Of a DNA stretch of 64,000 bases, positions 24,096 to 35,818 are shown piece by piece. The stretch covers positions 62,001 through 126,000 of the forward strand of contig WNNJ02001273.1 in the NCBI GenBank assembly GCA_012934845.2. Reading direction: 5' to 3'. Origin of the DNA: Pomphorhynchus laevis (lineage: Eukaryota > Acanthocephala > Palaeacanthocephala > Echinorhynchida > Pomphorhynchidae). Every line of letters starts with the position of its first letter. Positions within the stretch are counted from its first letter, which is position 1. A program made the position numbers and the translations under genes. The notes under the pieces are model-generated. The model did no database searches. It had not been told where the DNA came from and saw only the letters and a list, made by a program, of their open reading frames with translations.

Positions 24096-24640
24096 TTTTA
24101 AAGTTCAATATGTGGAATAACAAAGCGATGGAGGTCTTGAAATGTTTTAACTGATAAAAAATACAAGGAAAAGTGAACATCTTCATATGATTGTGGCTCA
24201 GTTCTAGAAGGGAAATTGTTGCACTACTTTCCATCAATTAACAATACACAGTACGATTGGATTAGAAACCCTTTATTGAATCATCAAATGACTCGTTTGT
24301 AACGTTGAAAGAGCTTGAGAAGCTGGCAGATATATCCTCTGATCGAGGATGGATGATAAAATTCAAGGAAAGATCTATCAAAGAATTTTGGCTATCAATA
24401 AAAGACGAATATGTTGATATTTCAAAAGAAAACGATTACTATTTTGATAATTTTCTGTTTCGTATTTATGTGAACTAGGATTTTCAACCCTCACTGCAAT
24501 CAAATTCGAAATGGAAATCTTCAAAAAATTGATAAAAAATGAGTTTATTTTTTCAATATAAGACCTAACATTAAAGATATTGTTGATACCCATCAATCTC
24601 CTTTATTTCACTAAGATATATTTAATTAAAGTTTAAAAAA
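24096..24640 (+). pseudogene. hAT transposase C-terminal part
   Basis: Resumes directly after the L2 tail. Recognisable blocks: NMWNNKAMEVLKCF, TFHQLTIHST/TQYDWIRNP, EKLADISSDRGWMIKF, KEFWLSIKDEY, FSTLTAIKFEM and RPNIKDIVDTHQSPLFH. The last two are the conserved hAT dimerisation C-terminus (GFS-L-IK--, RP-I--L). A near-identical copy of the first 280 bases is at 53601-53880. Confidence 0.8.
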
Positions 24641-24765
24641 TTAATTTTATTGATTTCTAAATTATTCTTCAGCTATCATAAAAAACTATTTTTACATTTT
24701 TTGATGAGCCCGAAAATCTGAAATATTCCAAGTGCGCCCTGACAGCAAAACATAGGTGCTAAATG

Positions 24766-27700
24766 GCAGCATTGTTCACGTATCCATTTGCAGCATCGTG
24801 ATTTTGCCGTGATCAAGCTGTAAGCAGCAACGACTTCCTAGGGCAGCGAATTCCACATGTTAATTCCCCTCCTCGACAGTATAAATATTTCCGGTAATCT
24901 GCCAAATCGAGATTTATACAAGACTACTATGTCCCGGTAACCTACCTCCCCGACTAGTGATTACATCGGTAAGATAATCCACCACACCATTCGGCATGGG
25001 TCATAGACAATGATTTCCAAAGCTATGAACCTCTCTCGTACCGACAACATTCCAATACTACTACGACGTACATGATAATCACTATTATCTAAGCCAACAC
25101 AAAGCCTCAAACCACGCCTAAGAATATACTCCAAGTCTAATAGTTTTTGCTTGGTGACAAGAAAACAAACCTGAATGCAGTATTCCAAGTGTGGCCGAAC
25201 GAGGGATATGAATAGCCTCTTGAACATTTAACAGCTTAACCTGAGGAATGTGCTTTTTATACAATATAATGCCAGAGTAGCTTTACCTAGGGTGAAGTCA
25301 GTGTTCGACTTTGTTTTCAAGGATCGATGAACAATAATACCTAAATCTTTATGTTGAGACACTTTAAGACAACGTCTCCTATATAGTACCTAATAGTTTC
25401 AGACCGACGACCTAATTGCAAAAGGACCCATTTGTCAACATTTAACCGTAATCCTATAGATTCGAACCAATTGGACAGAGTTCAGATAATTTTGTAACGA
25501 TACTCGATCAGCAGGACTTCTAATGATCGACTAAATCTTTAAATCGTCTGCAAAAGCTAGATAAAAGCATGATAAGCAGAGTAGCAAATCATTCATGAAG
25601 ATTATATAGAGCAGTGGGCCAAGAACTGATCCTTGGGGACACTCCATAATTAACATTTACCGAGTCAGAAAAAGCAGATCTCATACACAAACTTTGAAAG
25701 ACCTATTCGATATAAATTGCCTGACCCACTCACAAATACATGAATGTAGTCTATAGTGATACAGTAAGGAGATTATGCAGTCGTGTAGTACCCTACCAAA
25801 GGCTTTCAAAAAGTCAAGGAATACTTACGAACATGATACTTAGCACTAAGAGCATATGTCCATTTTTCACGCGCAGTTAGTGGATTAGTTAGACATGAAT
25901 GTCCAATCCTGAAACCTTGTTGAGAATCAACCAATATGTGATGACAGTTCAAATGTGCCCTGATTCTACTTGCAATGAGTATTTCTAAGAGTTTACATAA
26001 TACACTGGTCAAACTGATGGGCGGAAAGTTTGCACAAAAGCTTGCAGGATACTTTTTTAGGAATGGGTACCATAATTGCACATTTCTAACTATCAGGAAT
26101 CTAAGATGTGTTCAAGCTATATCTATGAAACAGAGTTAAAAATTTACTCAGTACGTTCTCTAGGGTTCTTACAAGGAAGGGCAATATTGTCTCGTCCAGG
26201 AGATGCAAGTGGACCGAGCTTCATAATCTAACTCAACACCTCATCAACTCTGAGTGAACAAACACAACACCGATGTGCAATCGGAACATACTTCCAACTA
26301 AAGTCACGCTGTTTGTCAGTAATCAAAGCTGGTGCTGAGAAGCTATCAGCTAAATGTTTGGAGATAAGAGAAGGTTCGGTTATAGTCTAAGCTGGCGATT
26401 GAATTGAGCTAATTGTGGTGGTAACAGTTATGTTGTTTCTTACATATGATCAAAACTTCCTATGGTTTAAAATGCATCCCTGACGATACCATCTTCGTAC
26501 GAATAACGTTTCTGAAATTTTAGCCTATTGCATAAGTTCCGAGCGTCTGTGCAGGCACGTTTAGAAGCAGGAAAACGCTTAAACTTGCACCACAATTTGT
26601 TGCGGGACCTGAGAGCATCACTAAGCTCTCTGTCGAACTAAAGAGGATGGTCATGCTTGGACTTGAGTCACGTAGCTGAGCTAATATGTTTGAAATACGC
26701 TTCAATTCATCAAAAAGATTAAAGACTACTGGAACATTCGAACCGAAGTGAACACGAAGACTATCCCAGATGTCCTTAAGGAAATTTGCAACTAGTTGAC
26801 TAGCACCAACACTTACCTAACAATGCTTTTTTAAATTGGAGTTTTGAGATGCCATGTTGAATACCGACAATCACATTAAGAGTACAAAGTCATAAAGAAC
26901 ACTTGAGACGTCTCTCTAAAACTTAGTAAACACCAAATCGAGTTTAGAAGGCGTCCCTGTCAAACATGTAGGTTTTTTGATATGTTGAACTATTAGAATT
27001 TCGAATAACAGGAAGTCACTTAATACATTCTCAATTCCGTGATGTGGTCGTGAAATGGGACTTTCCTAGTCTATGTGGAAGATGTTGAAATTACCTAAAA
27101 GCAGAATCAGAGGATACGACGATAAAGTTAGCAAATGTAGTTTAAAGGAACCAAATCTGAATTCATAAGACGGAGAACGATAACGGACACAGAATCGAGT
27201 TCGCTGACCATCTCCCAGTGTAAAAGCAAGACCTTCAAATGACAATTCGATATCATCGCAAAACGAACCCTGTAATGGGGGGTGCAATAGCTGCGGGTAA
27301 GCACAGGGACGCTTACAACAATTACTCCCAAAGAAGAGGTCCGTAAACAATCAGTGCCCGACGAAGTGTTGACATGAGATGATAAATCAGCATTATCATG
27401 CTTTAGGGCGGAACATTTGTCATCTACAGCAAAACAAACACCGCTCAATTCTAATATATGTGGTTACGGAGTAGAATCCAAAAAAGGAGGATGATAGATG
27501 GAATTCTCCATCACATTAGTATCATGTGATGCGTCCACAATGAAGGATTGAGTTGAAGGTTTGATTGAACGATCGTCTAGATTTAACTCAGTCTTCGGCT
27601 GATGCAAAGTAGAATGATTGAACGTATGATTATCAGTATTAGTCCCTATCTTAGATTATTTTGGAGTGGCCGAAACATCGTCAAATCTTGACGATGAACT

Positions 27701-27860
27701 GGTTGACTGTCTGAACGCCTCTGAACTCCTTGATTTCGTAACTTAAGAACACGTACTCGTCATTGCAGCACAAAACCCACACAAGAATTTGCTATTCAGT
27801 AATATTGTGTCATAATATTTCGGAACGATGACGATCGTACAGACTTTACAATTTTCGAAA
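24766..27860 (-). mobile_element. CR1-type LINE (second CR1 family), old near-full copy
   Basis: Read on the minus strand, an AP endonuclease lies near 27350-27070 (FCVRYRSPS, LLLGNFN). The RT follows near 26080-25560 (KKYPASFCANFPPISLTSVL, SQQGFRIGHSCLTN) and the C-terminus near 25230-24960 (MFKRLFISLVRPHLEYCIQV, GMLSVRERFIALE). It ends near 24766 with the same ggatacgtgaacaatgc as the plus-strand copy ending at 42225. Frames are short and broken throughout. The 5' limit is approximate, near 27860. Confidence 0.85.
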
Positions 27861-27984
27861 TGGCACGCAACAAAGTGACGTTCTAAATACTATAAATAAA
27901 TACTAGTTATTGAAACTAGTAAAAATTTATTAGAAAATTAAAGTTTATGATCAGTTGAACAATTTGAACTGTTATCTTGAACTT

Positions 27985-28335
27985 TTATTCAAATGTCGAT
28001 GAAAGAGTGGTAAAGTAAATATGTAAGTATTTATATCCAAGACAACTTTTTAACCGATATATTACGGTTATATTTATAGTTTAAGCTCAACGAAATGCTT
28101 AGAATGAGGAGAAATAATGAGATCGGACGGTTTGTGAAGTAAAACCGTCCACTCTTTCATCGACATTTTTATTCAAATGTCGATGAAAGAGTGGTAAAGT
28201 AAATATGTAAGTATTTATATCCAAGACAACTTTTTAACCGATATATTACGGTTATATTTATAGTTTAAGCTCAACGAAATGCTTAGAATGAGGAGAAATA
28301 ATGAGATCGGACGGTTTGTGAAGTAAAACCGTAAT
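27985..28335. repeat. About 171-bp direct duplication joined by an inverted segment
   Basis: The block beginning attcaaatgtcgatgaaaga and ending gtgaagtaaaaccgt occurs at about 27988-28152 and 28171-28331, apparently identical. Between the copies lies ccactctttcatcgacattt, the reverse complement of the block start, so the joint forms a 19-20 bp hairpin with a 7-base loop. Non-coding. Confidence 0.9.
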
Positions 28336-29032
28336 TTAGTTGTTCAAAAACGTTCAATCGTCTTGGTAAGAGTACGAAAAATACAAATAACCTATAAAAT
28401 ATAAATCGAACTAATTGGATTGCATCATTTCAAAAAACTAGAAACAAGTTCAAAATCCACAGATGTTAGACTAAAAATACAAGCATAATAATTTCAGATT
28501 AAAAATACAATAAGCATTCAAACTACTATAACAATGGACTGTAATACATTCACATATTAATCACTGAGTATCTTAATGCTACCAAGTATTTTAATAAGTC
28601 TCTTAAGAAATAATAGCAAATTAATTCTATAAGAATAAAGGTATGTACTGATTTAAAAATCAAAGACCGACGACGATTTTTTTTCGTGTCTATTCAGCTA
28701 TTACTTATCTGGTTGACATAAATGCCTGAACTTGTATTGTATCTATTCTCTAAAGCAGAAATTGCTGTAGTGCTTACGATGTATTAAATCTGGAAAGCAC
28801 TTTGGTACCTTTTGTGCAGTTTAATTGTTTTTAATGACTATGACTTCATTGTTAATATCGTCCAAATAATATCAAATAGGTTATGGCTCTAATAAATAAG
28901 CAATTTAACTCTATCAAAAATATTTTTGATCTTGATAATACAGTGGTACTCCAACACACTCAGATAATAAAAATGACATTTTCATGTGTGAATTTCTAAA
29001 ACAAGAAAATGACCGGCATATAAAAAAAGATT
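28336..29032. other. AT-rich spacer
   Basis: No gene or repeat family recognised. Confidence 0.4.
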
Positions 29033-29878
29033 TATTTTAAAGTGGCAAATGCGTGCCAGCGCACGCTTACATGATCACAACAAAAATGTAAATCATGTGT
29101 CGAGATGGTGTGAACGGAGGATGTGTTTGAATGTGATAAAGGAAGGAGCGCGGCGGACGTCGAACGGGAGTTTATTCCAGGCGAGTGAGGCGGCGACGAG
29201 GAAGGATCGGAGACCATAGTTGTTGGAGTAATTAGGAACGTGGAGTAAGAGGGTATGACAGGAACGAAGCGATAGCGAGTTGGGGCGAGTATCGTCTAAG
29301 AAAGGAAGGTTGATGAACGATGGGGAGCCGACAGCGATGAGACGAAAGGTAACGATAAGAAGGCGGAGTTTGATGCGGATGTGGATGGTGGGCCAGGAGA
29401 GTTGGGCAAAATATATGGATGTGTGGTCGAAGCGACGGAGACGAAAGAGAAATCGAACGGCGGAGTTGATTATGCGTTGTAGTGGTAGGATGATGGATTT
29501 CGGAGAATTGGCGTAAAGGCTAAGGCCGTAATCGATTTTAGGGAAAAGAAGCGATGAAAGAAGAGACATACAAGAACGGAAGTCGATAAGGGGGTGGATA
29601 CGGCGGATGTTACGGAGAATTAAGCTAGACAAGCGAACCTTGTCACGGACGAAGGGTTTAAGGGAAAGGTGATCATCAAAATGGAAGCCTAAGAAAGTGA
29701 GATTGTGTACTATGGGGATAATCGATGAGGCAAAAGATACAGTGGGATGAGATATGTTTGGTTTACCGGGGAGGATTCTCATTATTTTGGACTTGTCGGG
29801 GTTTAGAACGAGATAGAGATAGGAGAGACGTTCGTAGATAAAAGAAAGACAGTTAGAGACAGAAATGCCGATATCGTG
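29033..29878 (-). mobile_element. L2/CR1-group LINE, copy 4 (second subfamily), 5' truncated
   Basis: The minus-strand frame 29782-29093 (229 codons) reads MRILPGKPNISHPTVSFASS, FLGFHFDDHLSLKPFVRDKV, PKIDYGLSLYANSPKSIILP, LQRIINSAVRFLFRLRRFDH and AWNKLPFDVRRAPSF, the C-terminal half of an L2-type RT, intact over this length. The 3' hairpin is at about 29040-29070. It is truncated at 29878, where family A sequence begins in the opposite orientation. It is the least decayed copy of its subfamily here. Confidence 0.92.
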
Positions 29879-31500
29879 TATTTATCCCTTTAGCCCTTCT
29901 CAGTCTTCCTTCTGGAAAATATTCAAGAAGGAGAAGTTTGTCTGTTGGAAGGATATAGCATTAGGTTGGATTGGTAGAATAAGTCTTGATAAAGTTTTGG
30001 ATGAGTCACTATCCCTACACAATTATGGAGCCACTCAATCACCCCAACCAATCCCGCCTTGGTGTGACTTCAGGAGTAGGGAATTATCTGTTACAGATAT
30101 CCTTAACTTCTGGGGCCACTCCCGGGCACCTCCAGAACCCACGCGCCACTCTTTACTCATGTCTGCCAGCTTTTGACCGATAATCAGAGAAAGGAAGTCG
30201 CCATAACAATGCTATTAGCCTCTCCGTCTGACATTGCCAACATTAATATTAGCCGTCGAGTATTTTTACCTAAAAAGAAGTCGATTACATGTCCAAAAGA
30301 TCTGCGGCCTATTTCAATTCAAAACTCCCTCATCTCCATTTACGAAAAAGCGCTTGCGCGTAAAATCCGCGACCATCTAAGTAGGCGAAATTTAATCCCA
30401 CCAGGTTTTCATGGGTACGTAAAAGATCACTCGGTCCATTCAGCAATAGGTGAAGTGGAGCAGTTTTGTCAAGATAGCAGTTATCAGCTTGTTGTGGCTG
30501 TCTTTCTTGACTTTTCGGCTGCATTTGACCGCATTTCCATTCCTTTTGTTATCACTTCTCTCAGGTCCCTCGGGTTGCCTGCGAGAATTGTTAACAGGGT
30601 GGAAATATTGTTGTACACCAAGCGATTCTTCTATGAAGACGACCCTGATGCACGTCAGTTCTACCCTATTACAGGTGTGCCTCAAGGCTCCCCACTTTCT
30701 CCAATCTTATATCTTGCTGCCTTTATTAAACTATACAAAAAATTCAAACGCGATCAACATCTTGTGGTATACGCTGATGATACCACAGCCCTGTTCTCTG
30801 GACGCAGGTGCAAAGATGTAGTCTCTGACTGACATCAGCCGTTTCTTTACAATATTAAAAGATCATCTGCCCTCGTCCAACCTTGTTCTAAACTCCACCA
30901 AATCGCAGGTGATTGTCTTTCATGGCGCCCCTGTGACAAGGAAAAAGCTCAAGAGATTAGCACTCTCAGCTCTTTCTTCCATCCTGACTAATCAGCCTCT
31001 CCCTACCTTCACAAGTCGAGTAAAATACCTGGGGTTTACCATTACGGTGAACTTGTCAGCGAAAGCTGACCTGGATAGACTAAAACGTATCCTGAGAGAG
31101 AGCTAGATGGCCCTGAAACGGACTCAACATCTGTCATTGAAAGAGAAAACCCGATTGCGCCTCTGGGGTACTTGGGCTATCTCGGGATTAGTCTTCTTTT
31201 CAAGAGGACGTCCCCCAGAACAAAGACTAAGGTTTTCAAATTTCTCGTCTCGCGTTTACCCGACATAGACCGCACCGACTGGACTCTTCGGAGGGTGAAA
31301 GACCCCGGGTGGTTTAGTCGGAAGTCGGCGTGTTGGATTGGCTAGAGGGCTCAGATCCCACTAGACCTGAGGCCATGAAGACAAAAGACTTCAAAAGAAG
31401 GTGACAAGAAGAAACTTCTAACGTTTTTTGTCTTTATTTGACAATTTATATTTATCTATGTTATTTATTTTATTAAGAAAATCTTATTATTAAAATAAAA
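29879..31500 (+). mobile_element. Family A non-LTR retrotransposon, copy 1
   Basis: It starts with SPSQSSFWKIFKKEKFVCWK near 29888. It contains an RT with KDLRPISIQNSLISIYEKAL, PPGFHGYVKDHSVHSA, VAVFLDFSAAFDRISIP, GVPQGSPLSPILYLAA and VVYADDTTALFSG, then the tail LRLWGTWAISGLVFFSRG. No endonuclease is visible, so it is 5' truncated. The clade is unplaced: RT wording is LINE-like, but I cannot choose between R1-, R2- and Jockey-like groups. A frame change after CKDVVSD (30829) occurs at the same place in the copy at 54 kb. Confidence 0.85.
30173..30832 (+). pseudogene. Family A reverse transcriptase, fingers and palm
   Basis: 219 codons covering RT motifs 1-5: RPISIQN (motif 1-2), FLDFSAAFDRI (motif A, catalytic Asp), GVPQGSPLSPILY (motif B) and YADDTT (motif C, catalytic Asp pair). 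The following DRLKRILRES block is in a different frame at 30909-31106. All catalytic residues are present. Confidence 0.85.
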
Positions 31501-31539
31501 AATTATCTTTTACTCTCTCCACCAATAAATAATATTACT

Positions 31540-34350
31540 TAGTAAAAATGTCAGTTGTGCTGAGACAATGAAAGAGGCATCAACATCCGAAGAGGATTAG
31601 ACTTCATGTAGGAACGTGGAATGTTATCTCGCTGACGGGGAAGGAACCATAATTAGTTGAAGATATGATTCGCTTCGGTGTTAAAATAGTCGGAGTGACT
31701 TCTCTTCATTATTCCGGAACTGAAACTAAACTTTTGGATAAAGGTTGGACCTTGAACTATTCGGGAGTTACCAACAGAAAGCGAAGACAGGCGGGTGTAG
31801 AGATACTTACAAGGCATCAGGTTGTCGTTCGTGGTAGAGAGGTTTAACCCAGTGAACGAAAGGCTGGCATTTCTGAGACTTTTAGTCAAAGAGAGAAAGG
31901 GGATAACTGTTGTGTATGCGTATGCCCCCTACATTATCTCGGAATACGCAGCCTTCATGGAAGATCTTCAGGCTCTGCTTGATAGTACTACTTTTGGAGA
32001 TTCCCTCGTTCTATTGGGTGGCTTCAATGTTTATGTTGGTAGCGACAGTAGCACTTAAAAGGGAGTTTTAGGAAGGAAAGAGTGGTATTGAATTATTGCA
32101 CTTTTGTTCTCGTAACAATTTGTGCATAACCAACACCATGTTTGAACATAAGGAAATCCATAGATGCACATGACATCGGGATTGATAAGTCAAAGATTAA
32201 TGATCGATTTTGTTATAGTTTCATCTAATTTGCGACGTTAGGTTCTGGACACTCGTGTGAAGATAGGGGTTGATATGCCAACCGATCACTACCTTGTAGT
32301 TAGTAAACTTCGATGGCTAGATCGGACGCATGACAAGCTGGTAAACCCAAACGTTGTGTGAGGGCGTGTTAGGAGCGTTTAGCAAATGTTTCTGTCAAAG
32401 AACGTTTTTCTGGCTACATCCGGGAGGACTTCTCTTGTTTGCCAGAAAAGGAGAATATCATTAATCAGGAATGGGATATGTTCAGATCCTCGCTTGACAA
32501 AGCAACTGTTAAAAGTTGTGGCGCGAAGTCATTAGGTGCTTGTCGCGGATGAAACACTTGAACTGCTTGGTGGACCCCAACAGTTTGAGATTTTGTCAAA
32601 CAGAAGAAGCTGGCTTATAAGGCAATTTTGCCAGATAAATCTGTGGAAGCTATAGAAAGTACCGAAGGACAAAGAGAGCTTTAGCTCAAGCAGTTACCGA
32701 AGCGAAGAAGGCGACTTGGGGAGAAGTTTGGAGAGCACTTAAAATTTGATTATAGGTCAGCTTTGATGTTCTGGAGGACGATCAGGAACCTTCGTGTTTG
32801 AAAGCGGAAATCTCCTCAAACTGTCTATGACAAGATAGGATCTATGCTTACCGACATTCAAGAAATTCCTGGTTGTTGGAAAGAGCATTTTATGAGTATC
32901 GTTAATCCGATGGATATGCCTTATCTTTTAGAAGTAGAGCCTTTAGAACCAACCGAAGAGCGCATCTCTTTGGAATAAATCATTGATGTTGTTAAAAAAA
33001 CTTCGTAATAGCAAGTCTTCTGTTGTCGACTAGATTCACCCTGAAGCTTAAACGGCTCTCGACGTTGTCGAGATGAAGTGGCTAACACGAATCTTTAATG
33101 TTGCATTAAACTCGGGCAAGGTTCCTAGTGAGTGGCGAACTGTGAACAATGCTGCTTACGTCCAGGTAGTGGAACTACGAATCACCTCTTTACTTTATCA
33201 ACTATCCTTGAACGATCTTGGGAGTTCGCTCAACCGGTCTACATGTGTTTTGTAGATTTGGAGAAGGCGTTTTACAGAGTTTTACGGGAGAGGTTGTAGG
33301 AAGAACTAAGGAAGTATGGAGTACCACACTATCTTCGGGTAGCTGTGGCTTTTATATGAACAAAGTATGAGTTATGTTCGTGTTCTAGGTAGAAGTCTGA
33401 ATCATTTATAGTAGACGTTGGCTTCGTCAGGGTTGTCCTTTGTCTTTACTTTGTTCCTTGTTTATATGGACAAAATTTCAAGACGGGCTGCTCTGACGGA
33501 TGTCGGTGTTCACTTCAGTTTTATCAGGATACCATCTCTGCTTTGCGTAGATGACCTTGTTTTGTTGGCTTATTGTCCTGAGGACTTGCAATGCCTGCTA
33601 GATCGATTTACGATGGAATACCAAGCGACAGAGATGTTGGTTAGTACTTCCAAGACTGTCTCTATGTGTTCGTCGCGGATTAAGATGCCCATGTCAATCC
33701 GTATTGGAAAAAAGGTTCTTCCTGATGTTGAGAATTTCAAGTATCTTCGGGTATTGTTCTCGAGGGACGGCAGGAACATAGAGGAGATTGATAAGCAAAT
33801 TTGTGCAGCTAACGCAACAATGTATTCTTTGTACATATCTGTCGTGGTGAAGCAGGAGTTCAGTCTTCGTGCGAAGCTTTCGGTTTACCACGCAATATTG
33901 GTTTCTGTCTTAACCTATGGTCATGAGATTTGGGTTCTGACCTTAATGATAATATATCGGGTACAGACGGCGGAAATGAGTTTCGTTCGCGGTGTGGCCG
34001 GTCTTAACCTTAGAGATAAGGTTAGGAAATCGGTCATCTGGGATGGACTCTGAGTAAAGTCGCTGTTTCTTTACATTAATGAAAGTTAACTGAGGTGGCT
34101 AGGACACGTTCTAATGATGTCTAGTGATCGCCTTTCTCGTAGGGTTTTACAGGCCGGACTCTCTGGAATGTGACCTCGAGGTATACCTCGATACAGTGGA
34201 GAGATCAAATCTTGAAACTGTCCGAATACAGTCTTGAGCTATCTTAAATAGAACTTAGGTATGTGGCTCAGGATCGTGATGTCTGGAGTAGTTTGGTTCG
34301 TGCAATGCCTCCACGACCCGACCTCTGAGCCAGTGGTTGACCAGATAAAT
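31540..34350 (+). mobile_element. RTE-type LINE, decayed near-full copy
   Basis: It opens with the RTE endonuclease start (LHVGTWNVISLTGKEP near 31600, DMIRFGVKIVGVT, VVYAYAPYIISEY, LVLLGGFNVYVGSD). Then come RT blocks (IFNVALNSGKVPSEWRT near 33090, and YMDKISRRAALTDVG and LLCVDDLVLLAYC at 33468-33570). The C-terminus reads KVLPDVENFKYLRVLFSRDG, LTYGHEIWVLT, RGVAGLNLRDKVRKSVI and then WLGHVL-type residues near 34100. It ends with MPPRPDL just before a short ataaatctttt tail. The order matches RTE LINEs (often annotated as craniofacial development protein 2-like). Many breaks are present. Confidence 0.88.
33418..34053 (+). pseudogene. RTE reverse transcriptase C-terminal half
   Basis: A 211-codon frame with the palm motif changed to LLCVDDLVLL, DRFTMEYQATEMLVSTSKT, PMSIRIGKKVLPDVENFKYL, KLSVYHAILVSVLTYGHEIW and EMSFVRGVAGLNLRDKVRKS. 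Family members normally read FADD here. The catalytic Asp pair is still present. Confidence 0.85.
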
Positions 34351-34439
34351 CTTTTATGTTATTTGTTTTATTTTTCTTGACAAGAAATTGTTGTTGTCTG
34401 TTATGAGTGATTTTAATCGATTAAAAACTATTCAGAACT

Positions 34440-34790
34440 ATTTTTAAAATATTCCCAGCAGTCACCGTTCCATAATTTTTATTTTCCAATGATACGTTCG
34501 ATGTGCTCTTAAATTGTTCAAGGGGTTTAAACACCAAGCGTAATAGAAAAATTAATTATTGTTCACAAATTTGATATTATTTATAAATAATTGTCCAGGG
34601 CGTTTAAATGTCGAGATGAATAGAAAAAGAAAATTTGTGAACAATAATTTCATATTTTGATTCCTCTCGATGTTTAAACGCCCTGTACAATTTAAGAGCA
34701 CATCGAACGTATCATTGGACAATAAAAAATCATGAAGCGGTGACTTCTGCGGATATTGAACAAAATATATTATTAAAAATAAAATTATAT
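34440..34790. mobile_element. Foldback MITE-like element with long imperfect inverted arms
   Basis: The left arm (about 34440-34600) and right arm (about 34625-34790) are imperfect reverse complements. They share cagcagtcaccg / cggtgacttctg near the ends, ccaatgatacgttcgatgtg / cacatcgaacgtatcattgg, aatttaagag, gtttaaac and attgttcacaaattt. The centre repeats gtccagggcgtttaaa. There is no coding capacity, and the family differs from the ctggatcaaa MITEs. No clean target-site duplication was seen. Confidence 0.8.
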
Positions 34791-34927
34791 TTACTTTGTT
34801 GTTGGTTAGACGAAATAAATCTTTATTTCTTAATTCGATAGCGTATAATATAATAATATGAATTTATTTAATGTGGCAAATACGTACAAGCTGTACGCTT
34901 ACAAGTCCACAAACAAAAATGAAAAAG

Positions 34928-35818
34928 TCAAGTAGATAAATTGTTTAAATGGGATCGGATTTGTCGTTTGAAGCACGGCAAGGAAGTTGATTGGCGTATA
35001 TGAATGGGCAGATGGTTCCACGATAGAGGAGCAGCCACAATGAAGGAGCGGAGTCCAAAAGAGGTAGAGTAGTTTGGGACATGTAAAAGAAGGGAATTAC
35101 AGGAACGCAAGGAACAGTAAACAGGACGAGAATTATCAAGAAAAGGAAGATTGAGAAATGAAGGGGTATGAAGAGTTACAAGGCGGAAAGCAACGATAAG
35201 AAGACGAATTTGAACACGACAATAAATTGTAGGCAAATCGAGAGAAGCAAGATGGTAGGATGTGTGATCAAAACGACGAAGACGGAGGAGAATTCGGACA
35301 GCTGCGTTGACGATGCGTTGTAGGGGAAGAAGAGTGGATTTAGGTGAGTTGGAAAATAGACTAAGACAATAATCGAGTCTAGAAAAAAGGAGAGATGATA
35401 TGAGAGTCATACAAGAAGGGAAATCGATCAATCTACGAACTTGACGGAGGTTGCGGAGTATCAAGGTAGATGAGCGTACTTTATCTCTAACGAAAGGTTT
35501 AAGTGAAAGTCGGTTGTCAAAATGGAAGCCTAGGAAAACGAGATTATCAACGATAGAAAGAATTGTAGAATTTAATGATACGGAGGGAGGTTTGAAGCCG
35601 AAGCGTCGAGGTAGGATCCACATAATTTTGGATTTATCAGGATTCAGAGAAAGGCGAAGGGAAGAAAGATGATTTGAAATTGAGACAAGACAGTCCGAAG
35701 CGGAAACACTCAAGATCGTGAATACGATAAACAGGTGCATGAGCATAGATGAGAATGTCATCAGCATATTGCATAACATGGAAGTTAAATTTATGAGAAA
35801 TCGAAGACAAATCACCAA
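34928..35818 (-). pseudogene. L2 copy 5 RT C-terminal half
   Basis: 296 codons, with SLNPDKSKIMWILPRRFGFK, FLGFHFDNRLSLKPFVRDKV, SRLDYCLSLFSNSPKSTLLP, RSFIVAAPLSWNHLPIHIRQ and a natural C-terminus FKRQIRSHLNNLST. The YADD motif lies just upstream in an adjoining frame (about 35775). Compared with copy 1 the last 60 residues are undamaged and show the family's true C-terminus. Confidence 0.88.

Larger units (their letters stand above)
19700..24765 (+). mobile_element. ZBED5-like hAT DNA transposon relic, split by an L2 insertion
   Basis: The left end is cagtgtttctcaaactgtgc at 19700, a typical hAT terminus, with ctatagtg just outside as a possible 8-bp target site. The transposase follows in pieces: a BED finger near 20750, DMSDDIEENVCVK near 21075, FCKELSPTSQGEDVF near 21222 and VKSRIFENICINMDSQHRRL near 21440. 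The piece near 21690 reads MQGKEENILTSMDKISTFE. It resumes after the L2 insert with FPSINNTQYDWIRNPF, KEFWLSIKDEY near 24380 and FSTLTAIKFEM near 24480. This order matches ZBED5/SCAND3/FAM200-type hAT proteins. The right end near 24765 is uncertain: aagtgcgccctgac resembles the subterminal part but a clean inverted terminus is not visible. Confidence 0.85.

Noticed and set aside
35451-35672. 73-codon frame identical to one at 11527-11748
   Set aside because: Identical only because both are antisense to the duplicated L2 RT.
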